64,000 bases of DNA from Chromobotia macracanthus (lineage: Eukaryota; Chordata; Actinopteri; Cypriniformes; Botiidae), in assembly GCA_036877525.1 (NCBI GenBank), contig JAZGTH010000035.1, positions 392,001 to 456,000 on the forward strand, in the 5' to 3' direction. Positions within the stretch are counted from its first letter, which is position 1. The number at the start of each line of letters is the position of its first letter. Below the pieces are notes generated by a model. That model did not search any database and was not told the DNA's origin. It was given only the letters and a program-made list of their open reading frames with translations. Both the position numbers and the translations under genes were made by a program. Of the stretch, positions 49,546-60,200 are shown one piece after another.

Positions 49546-52500
49546 TTTGTGCTTCAATGATTATTTGAATAGTGACCTTGAAATAATGCCGAATTATCAA
49601 TATTCTTCTCAAATTCTTCTTAAATATTTCTCTAAATTTTGAATTTTAAATCTTAAAAGTTTAGGTTGATTTCTTTACTCATATTTTAAAGCCTCAGACT
49701 TTTAGACGGCACTTTATGTACGATTACATACAAGTGTGTGATTATAAAAGCATGTTTGTGTGTGGTTTCTGTGACATAGCGTGTCTCAGGGTCTGTATGT
49801 GATTAGATTTAGTGGGCAGATTAGAAACTGGTGCTGTAGTTTCAACAGTGAGTGGGGTAGATTGAGCCCCCTGTGTCCGCAACATCTGGTGTGCAGTTGT
49901 ACGCTGCAGTCTTTCCACACTGTCATCACACATCGCATTCCCCCACAAACTCACGCAAATGTAACCGCCTGTGTACACAATACAATCACCCGTCAGTCCA
50001 TTTTTCCTCACTCATTAACTCTCTTGCTTTGATCATTTTGTCATTTCTTCCATTTTGTTTGATTATCTTGGTCTTATTCTACCAGCATCTCTCTTGATCT
50101 TTTGCACTTGTTTATTTATAGCCCACAGGTGACGTAAACCTGTGCCAGAATCACACGAATCACAGTACTGCCGAAGACACGTGAAGCTTTCACCCCAGAT
50201 CTTATCTTCTGCCTGCAAAGTGCCATCCACTAACCCTGAGCAAGCACCAGCTCTCCATACTCTTCATCTCCCTTTTTTTTTCCTGTAGTTCTGCCACGCT
50301 AATAAAGCTGGGCACTCAGCCCTGAGGCTTCCTCTGGCCTCCACCCACAACGTCTTTTTTGTTATCCTCTAGCAGCTCCTCTAATGTTCGTTAGCCTGTG
50401 GCACTCCTGCAGACACAGAGCTATGAGGACAGCCTGTTGATCATCGCCCCACGGCCTGGTGCTTTATGGAGCCCAGGCCAGTTCCACAGGGAGCTGGCAT
50501 GTGTTCTACTGACTGATCATCAAGCTGTGACAGGTGAAAGATTCAAGAGGAGGAGATATTAAGGGACAAAAACAGTTCCAAGTCAAATGGAACTGACAAA
50601 CCAGTAGGAGAATTGCTCTGCTGTCTCTGTGCTCTTTTCTAGTTGTGTCTGATTACTGCTACACGTGAGTGCATGTCTGTTGAATTCTTTGTTAATAAGG
50701 ACACTCTACATCTAGACTATTACTTGGTTTATGGAATGCTCATTGTGATTATTATTCACCTACTTTGTGTCATACACACAAAGACACAGTGATGTCAGCA
50801 GATATCATTGTGGCCCTGCTCCAAGGTCTAATGAGTAGACGATGAGTAGGCGATGCCATAGAGCAGGGATTTTTAGCCCCATCTTAATGGACCGCCATTA
50901 TAAAATGAATGAACTAAAATGTTATATAAACTTAATGAACTATATATGAATTATATAAACTATATGAATTATAATAAATTATAATTGTACATGTTGATAT
51001 TCCTACTTGAACTGCTTAACAGTTCATTTATGTAACACATTTAGGAATAAATGTACAAACATATTTATTTATATAAATATATATTTACACTATTTTAATG
51101 ATAATTAATGTTTTATGTATCTGTATACAGATACCCTGTGTGACCTTCACTGTCCCCACGGGTATATGGTTGAAGACATTACCAGCCTATAAAGACATTA
51201 GTGGCCCCCTCAGTCATAGGGCCCATAATAATTTTCCCAGTTGACCCGACACCTTTGGTCAAAAGCACTGTAACATGCTGGTAACATCTTACCTGGCAAG
51301 TCACAACCCAGTATTTCCAGTCTCATTCCAATTCCAGCAGGGGACCACCTCTCCGGATAGACCCGGATATACTGGGCCACAATCTCGTCAAAGCGGCGGA
51401 TCTCTGGGGTGTCATAGTGAGTGTTTCCCTCAAAAATCTGCAGAAGGAGGATTACAAAAAGCAATTTATCAGAGCTGTGTGACTGAGAGAGAAAAGCAAA
51501 CAGATATTCTGCAAATTTCTGTCTCTGACAGAGCTCTGCCACTCGGGTTTGAATTAACACTGTGGATGATTTTACTGGAATGTTATCAAACTTGCAGTAT
51601 AATTGAATTCTGCTCTCAGAGTGGAAGAGTGGGATTCTAGAAGTAAAATACTAAGTTGCCAAGATGGAAAAGGAAAGAATATAATGAATCTGTTAATAAT
51701 CTGATTCTGGTGAACTGTTGATGAGTAGAGGAGTCTGTAGAGGAGTCTATTCAATGAACCACAATATTTAAATTTGCATGATTGACTAATTAACTTTATT
51801 CTTCTCCTGTTACATTCATTTACAGCAGTCCCTGCTGGAAAAAGTAGTTGGTCAAGGTGTTTTATTTTTGGTCCAAGGCAGTCTGCCAGCTCTAACTAGC
51901 TTAACAAAGAAGGGCTACCAATTTGAAATCAAGTATTTTCCAGCAGATTTGATTTGTTTGGATTTTTCTTTAAGTACAACAGAGCCTGTAAAAGGTTTGG
52001 TTCTCACCTTTGGCAGATTGGTTTTGGGATCAATGATGTAGCTCCAGTCTTTTCCATTCAAGCTATGAGACAGTCTATACTTTCGTACAAAGGCCCGGTT
52101 CTCTGCGCTAGAGCTGCCGTCCACTCCACGGGCCCCTTGTGTGATGATACCCCGTACAGTTTTGGGCACTCCCAGGTCCACCTGTAGCCATTCTTCTCCG
52201 GCCACGGGCTGTGTGGGACTGGGGAACCACCCAGAACGACTGGCCACCAGCCGGGCAGCACCTGTTGCCCCATGGATGTCCCTCATGGAGGAAGCTGTAA
52301 TCTGGGAATCCGGTAGGAGTCCAGAGAGCATTCCCTGCATCTCTGAGCATGGAGCATCTGAACAGAGCCAAAAACAGGAGGATGAGTAATGGTGAAGCTA
52401 AGAGGAATTGACATTTTACGGCTGGAGAGATCAATGTTTCATGTTGTTATGTCATAAGAGCGGTCCTAGGAGTAAATATTAAATAAACAGCGTGTGTGGG

Positions 52501-55500
52501 TGAGTTTGTGTGTGTACAGACGTGTATATCCCTCTGAGTGGGTACTTTTGTGTGGGATTTATTACAGGAAGAGTTCTGTGTTCTGGTCGTGCTACGGTTC
52601 ACATCTATAGAGTTTAAACCAAACCCACTCAGCCCAAAAGAGCCATTCTCTACCTCAACCAGCACAAACACAAACCTACCAGAAATAAATGATTGATTTT
52701 GGCCCATGGCTTAAACACAGAACAAAAGAAGAAGAAAACAAGCTTAAGCATCTGTTTCAAAGCCCATTCTAACAATCTTACAATCTTGCATTACACCCAG
52801 AGGTACACCCACACTCAGAGACAAAAGCAGTAAAATGCAGATTAGGGCTAATGGCACTGCGTGATCGATGACTTTACGGGCATCTTTATAGCCCTGGCAC
52901 TGCTGGATATCCTGTGGGTCGAGCATCACTCTTTCATTGGAAAGACAGGAAGGGCAGCGACATGTCCCACTGCAAGCAGCTTGTTCTGGGCTTAGGGCCT
53001 GGGGGACAACAGGCCTTCTGAGGCCACAGCAGGTCTAATATGGAGGCCAATGGCGTGTTCAATGGATCGTTTGTGTCAGTGCTGAAAAAGACCCCATCTC
53101 TAAAAGCACATTTGTCCTCCTCTGTGTCGATGAAAATAGCAGTGAATCACCCTTTAATAGTGTAATGATGGAGTGTGATGTGACTGATAACATCAGTGCA
53201 AACGCAGTTCACCTCCTTTGTCCACTGCAGGACACGCTAACAGAATTACAAGACTGCTATCTCTCCATCTCCATAAATAGCCAAACTCAATCAAGACCTC
53301 TAATAAACACAGATCTAAGTTCACTTAACAGGGACACAGTGGGCATCTGGAACAATACTTGTCACGTACAGTATGTGTGTATGAACATTTAGATTAGAGA
53401 GAAAACTTTTTTAGTAAGAGACTTGAAGAGACTTAAAGCCATGTCCCCCAAACTCCCCATGCATCTGTCTGTAAGGCCTATACCCTTAAAACAGCAAGGT
53501 TTTAACATTTTTAGACAAGGCTTTGGCAATCAGTTCCCACAGTGCCCAAGACAAAACGGTTATGGGTTAATATTTTTGGGTCTGTCCACCAGACCCCAAT
53601 GAGTAGGCTATACTCTATAGGAAGTTAGTGGGCTTCTCTTAATCATAAGCCCCCAAGGCAACATTCCCCAACCCCCCCCTCCCCCCATGTCGGTCCTGTA
53701 TTTAAGGGATGTTTACGGTCATGTGCAAAGTTAGAGAAAGTGTGGTGTGAAGTTTTACTGACCCGTTATTTGACAGCCATAAAGTTCGAAGCGCAAAGCA
53801 ATTCCATTCTTCCATGTCTGTGGTCGAATCCGGACAAACCGGGCTAAGACAGGCTGAGGGATTCGGTTCAGGACCACCTCTGAGGGATCTACATTAGCAT
53901 GGAAAACCTACGGAGAGAAAGAAAGCAAGAGAAAAAGGATTTATGACTATTCAGGACGTGGTTTGGCAAAGACAACTCATTTGGCAAAAACAAACTAACC
54001 TCCCAAACAAAAACATATTCTCACCCAGTAAGAGGCTCTTTACTGAGGTCAAATGAGATTTTCACTTTAATGGCTGTAAAAACACACACACACCCCAGCA
54101 TACACAGCCGCAAATGTTTAGGTCATAAATTTAAACATGAAACGCTGTTTCCTCTAGGATGAGTAAGAGACCACAGAAATGAAAAAGTGTGAGAATGTTC
54201 AAGGAATCATTGTCACTTCATGAGTTTAAATGTCTTTGTGTAAACACATAAAATCATATATGACCATGGTTTTAGGCCTGTTCCACAAGAAACCTTTAGG
54301 GCTTTACTGCTATTCTCAGTTACAGTATGCTTTATTTATTTATACACTTTCTCTCAGATATTTTTTCTAAAATTCCTATAAATAAATATATAAATATAAA
54401 TAAAAATAGAAATCAATAAAGCAATTGAATACAAAAATATATAATAAACATCTCTTATTTGTGATTTTTCACAATGGGCAGCAAACTGCTAATGTTTCAT
54501 TGTTTATAGCTCATAGTACTTCAGTAGACAACTCCCCAAAGGTCACAGAAATGTGTCATCTGGATCTTGGGATAGTAAAGATGGACAAGATGACAAGCTC
54601 TGATAGCATCTCATCCTCTCCTCCTTCCTTAGAGTGTCAGGATCTTTGTTCACGGAGACAGGAAGTGGGAAAGAGGAGACAGACCACAAGAGGGCATGTC
54701 CTGCTTCACTGCACAGAAACAAAGCCTGATCCCTAAAGACCTGACCTGTCCCAGGATCCAATAACATATGGTCCAACTGGCCTGGGTCAGGTCTGTGCTG
54801 GATTGTGAAAAGAGTCCAGAAGAGATTAAAAAATGAGTTAAAAATGAGAAGAAAAATGACACCAGCCACTTGACACTTAGCAAATCGTCCAATCATAAAA
54901 TAAAAGAGAAAAACTAGGAACTGATGACCTGTGGTTATTAATCATTGTATATATGGTTAGTTTAAAGTCATTTAAGGGCAGAGGGTAAAATGACAGTGCA
55001 AGGAAGGTGGATCAGAAACAAAAAACCTTAAATGAAACTTCAAGAAATATGAGCGTGTGAAAAAAGAGTGAGCGATATTTTAGAAGAAAAACGGAGTAAG
55101 TAAAAGCTGATGTCAGCAGGAAGTTGCCACATGCATTAATGAAATCTGCTTTTGTTTAATAACCTCATGATGGAGGGTGTGACCTTGCCCCATATCTGGT
55201 GAAGTTCTTCAACACAGCGCAGCATGTGAGAGCTGAGCAGTGTGTGTGTGTGTGTTAGACAACTGGGATCAAGCAGTGTGTAATAAATCATCTATTTGGT
55301 GGAGTCCTATTTCTCACGATTTAGTGATATAACCTGAAAGACCCTCAGCTTAAAAAAACACACGCAGACAGACACACTAAGAAGTCTTTTTGTGAAACAT
55401 TGTGGGATGTTTCCAAACCATGTCATTGATCATGAGGAACATTCACTATCTTCCTTCTGGGCAAGAGAACACATGAATTTTTTTCTAGAGGTACCCAAAG

Positions 55501-57248
55501 GAACTTCAAACACATACTGTATGATGACTTGTAAATACAAAAAACGGATACCAAATGAAACTTTTGTAGGAAATTTAATAACTTTTGCCTGGTGGATCAA
55601 AAATTGGATTGAATTGGTTTACACCTAGGATGAAACCTGAACTAAATATCATAAATGAGGATAAGACTTCAATAAGCAACGCCCTACCAACCGCAAAGCA
55701 ACACCCTGGCAACCATCCACAACCACCAAGCAACACTTACATTTTCTACTTTTTATTTACTGCTCATTAATTTCCCAGCTCCCTGTGCTGGCCAGCCTGG
55801 TTAATCCATACCAGCAGGAGACTGGGAGCTGTGAGTCCCTTCTAACATACCAACAGATGTATCACATGGGATTTGGGTCAGAAGGCTCGCTGGTCATTAT
55901 GGGTGAAGTTCTAAGCACAAGGGGGAGAGAGTTATTAACCATGAAGATGCCAAAATGATGTGGAAAGAGTTTTCCACACACGAAAAATGTGTGGAAAACT
56001 CTAAAAGGCGTGACAAGATTGAACATTCCAATTACTGTGAGGACTTTAGGGAGCAGGCTGAGATGAGGCTGAACAACTGTGATTTCCCCCTGGTCCTCTA
56101 AGACAGAGGAAGTGGGGAAGTAAGACCAGTGACGAAAATGCCATAAAGTCCTGGGCTTTGACAGCGGCTGTCAATCTATGAAGGGAGGTGGAGTCAAATA
56201 CTTTGAGGCACATTGTTTCCAGCTGACCACATACAGTAGCAATGACATAAAATGCATGAATGGTCTAAAATGATCACTTAACAAGCATAAAATGCAAGTA
56301 CAAATGATCATTGGTGAGTAAATAAAGGGTGTTATTTGAGTTACTAACAAGATGGCAGGTAACTTAATTGGAATCTGCAACATGTTGAATAGTATGAATG
56401 ATAATTTGACCATAAGTGATGATTACTACTCACAGGCTTTCAAATCGTAAAGATAAAGAAAACTACACTCACACAACTCAGTTTTTACCTCAGTGAAAAA
56501 TTTACCATGTGAGGTCATATCTAGATTTTTTATCTCTGAACACCATGTGGTGTCACATATGTGGAATATTCCTCACATTAAGCCAATGAAATAAAAACAT
56601 GATTAACAAAATTACAATAAACATGAATCATGATGAATTCATGTTATTGAGACAGGTGCCATTTTGCTGAGGGACAGAGACTGTTCTTGTTTATCTGACA
56701 TAACAACTTAGCTGTATGTCATAAATATGCAAAGAAAGAAACAGAGAAATAATTTCATAATTAAGGTAAAAAGGTAAAAAGTTTTGGACCCTGGTTATAA
56801 CCCCTCCCACTCTCTTTCTCTCACACACATGAACACCTGCTAATGTTTTCGTTGCATCCCTGTTCTACACTGGCCCCGTCTGGTGTTGAAAGACACAGAG
56901 GTGCTAATAATGACAGACTCCCACACTCTTAAACAGCAGAAGTGCTGTTAGGCCTGCTGTCACAGGCCATCTCCCATTCATCTGGATACTCTACATCAAC
57001 CACCATTTGAAGTCTTATGCTAAATTACAATCATGAATCATGTATTTGCATGCATTACTTATATCATGTTGCCTCTGGCACTGCAGCCAGTGTTTCCTGA
57101 AATCTGTGGGGGGATCAGGTACAGTAGGTCTCCTATCTCAGGTGATGACATGAGTAGAGGTCTGAGTGTATCTGAATGCATACCTATATAGTTTGATAGC
57201 CATGAGCAGGCCAACATGGAAACTATACACATAGGCCGATATATCTAT

Positions 57249-57282
<34 letters not shown>

Positions 57283-60200
57283 GCTATAACACTGGTAGTT
57301 GTTAGTACCATTAGTACCAACATGAGTAACATTTATGGTGTGTGTGGTATTTTTGTAGGTGAGAATACCATAAAAACCACAAATAACATTTTTAAAAAAA
57401 TAACATTTTAATAAAAAATGTACTGTTATCATTTACTGATAATAGAGAAGATAACTACAGGCTTATTATGTGTGTGAGTGTGTGTGTGTGTGCGGTGCTG
57501 CTAAACATTTGCAGGTGTGTGTGTCTGTGAGAGAGAGAGACCCCACCTACCAGTGGTGGGTAAATTGACAAAATTGACCTCCTGTTAAACAGCCACAAAA
57601 CTTTATTTTGCTAATATTTTCTAATAAACATATCACTTATGATCACTGTTGCTCATATCATTCAACTCTCAATGAAAATATGTTGTACACAGAGCGAAGC
57701 AAAAAAATGAATCTGAGAAAAGTCTCAGATGAAGAACCCACAGAGGTGAAGCGAACTGAACTATAACATCCACAGCATCAGAACGGCTGGCCCTGTTTCA
57801 CACAAAGAATGGGGTTACAGGCACAGGGCAATAGCTGCGAGACACTCCACCCTTTTTAATTTCTGTGTGAAAGTGAGCACTTATTTCATTCATTGGATTC
57901 CATTTTTGTAATAAGATTTGAATTTTACTTTATTTGACACATCCAGATTTTAGGTCCAGTCTGTTTACACTCACTTAAGACATAACCAACAATGTTTACA
58001 TGAATACCTTGCCAGACAGTGTGGCACAGCGCTGCCCAGATTTATGTGTCCCACAAGGTTAAAACAGGTTTATCAGTGGGTCACGCAATTAAACGTATCC
58101 ATTTAAAGCAGTCACATAGGGGGCACATAGGGGGCACTATAGACACATAGTTTCCCATTTTTTGTGTTTAGAAAACAACCTAACAATTGCTAAACATAAC
58201 CAAGGGATAATTTTACACCAGAACTAGCCCAACTGACGGAACAGTCAGAATTAGGAGACAAATTAGATACAAATGTGTAGAAAACCAGATAAGACAGATG
58301 TGTTTTGCTATTTACACACAGGAGAAAAAATCTGACGTGCCAAATTTGTGTGACCAAATCAGAATGCAGCCATAGTTCTACTGGTCTGTCCAAACAACAC
58401 ATGGGGAATTATTAATAAATTATTTATACATTTAGTATGCCAATTAAGAAGGAAGCTCCTTAGAAAATCTGTCAGCACAGGAGAATGTGTGTGTGTCTAC
58501 AGTATGTTCTCGAGGTGAAATCAGGGCCTCAGCAGTGGACAACAGGGCATTATACAGGATTCCTGGTGAGGAGCTCCTAAAAATGGATATGAATAATTCA
58601 AATGTCCGTGGCACAAGCGAAGACTGCTAAAATAACAAAAGGCCCCCCAAACTTAAACCTCTAAGGTTAGAATTTAAAGACACAGCAGCCTCAATAACAC
58701 ACACACACACACATACACACCCCTGTGAGAAGTTGGACACAGTTAATACAAGAGACAACAAACAAGAGAAAGAGAAATTGGAGAAAATTTGAGAATATAA
58801 AACTGTGGTCACATAGATGCCTGGCTGCTCGGGTAGGGCTACAGAAAGCCACACAGCCACATCAGGGTCACAGGAGATGAAAGAGGTTCTGTGACAGACA
58901 GGACAGATCTATGTTTCCCTGTCCCTCCATCCTTCTGCATTTGGCCTTTCATTCTGCCCATCACTCTTTCTCTCCATCTCTGGCTGTTTTGCATTGGCCC
59001 TATGCCACACTGTTTTCCCTCAGACTCATGGGGCCACTGGGAAATGTGATCAGCAATCACAGCTCTGCTCGAGCCATTACTCTCTTCCCCTGACTCTGGC
59101 CTTCATCTGCTCTCTCCCACACCTCCATGCCCCAGATGAAGATGTTGACAGAGCAGCCTGGCTCCAGATGGCTGCAGGCCAGCACAGACTCAGTCTCAGT
59201 GGAGAGAGAGAGGGAGAAGGGACTAACATGGACTGACAGGGCTACACATTCAGACTTCCCAAGTACAGAATGAGAAAACAAAGCTGAAGGGGTTTAATGA
59301 TGTTTGTACACAGACAACTCATCACACTCTTCTCATTGTTTTCATTTAGTTTCTTGCTCTTATATTCTTCCAAAAGCATCATGTAGTCTGACTGTTACTC
59401 TGCACAGTGAAGTGCTTAGGTACCTAAACAATGTTGCCAAATTTGATGTGCTGGAGCCAGGTTTATAACTGATGACATTTTGTTTTCTGTATATATACAT
59501 ATATATGTCTTATATACATTATTCACTGTAACATAATGCTTTCTTTAAGAAACAAAAGTATGATTCTATGTTAAACTCTCTAAAAAAGTATTTATTTTAA
59601 ATATAAAAATTAAAACCCCTCGAAAAAGATGATTTAGTGTGGAAACTAAGATTAAGTTCTGCAATTTGTACAGAAAGGACACAGTGTCGTTTTAAAGGCA
59701 CTTGGAATTTGGAATCGGAACTCCAAAGTAATTGGAAAAACAGACGATACATTTTATAAACCTCAGAGGTGTAAATGTTCCCTCTGAAACCACAATTTTT
59801 CATAGTGAATGACAACTGCATTAACACAACCGTGCTACAATCAGGAAATGTGTGTATTGATGTTTGTGAGCGGGCACAACCGGTTTTATAAAGCATTTTT
59901 TTCCTGCTTCAGTGAACATACCATCATACTCTCTATCTTCATTCTATTTTCTATAATGTCACAAAAATTAAGTACTCAGTGGAACAGTCCTCTGCAGAGG
60001 ATTGGCTCCCAGGGTCCAGCTGTGGTCTACTATTATCCATGCGCTCAATTACACAGATATGGACAAAGCTGTCAGGCTGTTGTTTTGAAGACCAAGTCTA
60101 TGTCATCTCCTATGACAATGTTCTGCTTTTCTGCTAACACACTTACCATATGTATACACCATCAAACAACCCCCCTCTATATAAACCCCATAAACAGTCT

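Larger units (their letters stand above)
44788..51292. other. nrp2 intron, 6.5 kb
   Basis: This is a large intron between the b2 domain and the linker exon. It contains a perfect 18-bp hairpin at 45989-46033, a tandem duplication at 47.5 kb, CT-rich (about 48372-48438) and GA-rich (about 45119-45192) runs, and a GAAG/GAAA microsatellite at 49.5 kb. Two stretches read like regulatory non-coding elements (45.61-45.96 and 50.10-50.52 kb). Confidence 0.65.

Noticed and set aside
51210..51560. Coding extension of the nrp2 b2 exon in the long open frame
   Set aside because: Sequence outside 51293-51437 lacks homology and lies beyond clear splice sites.
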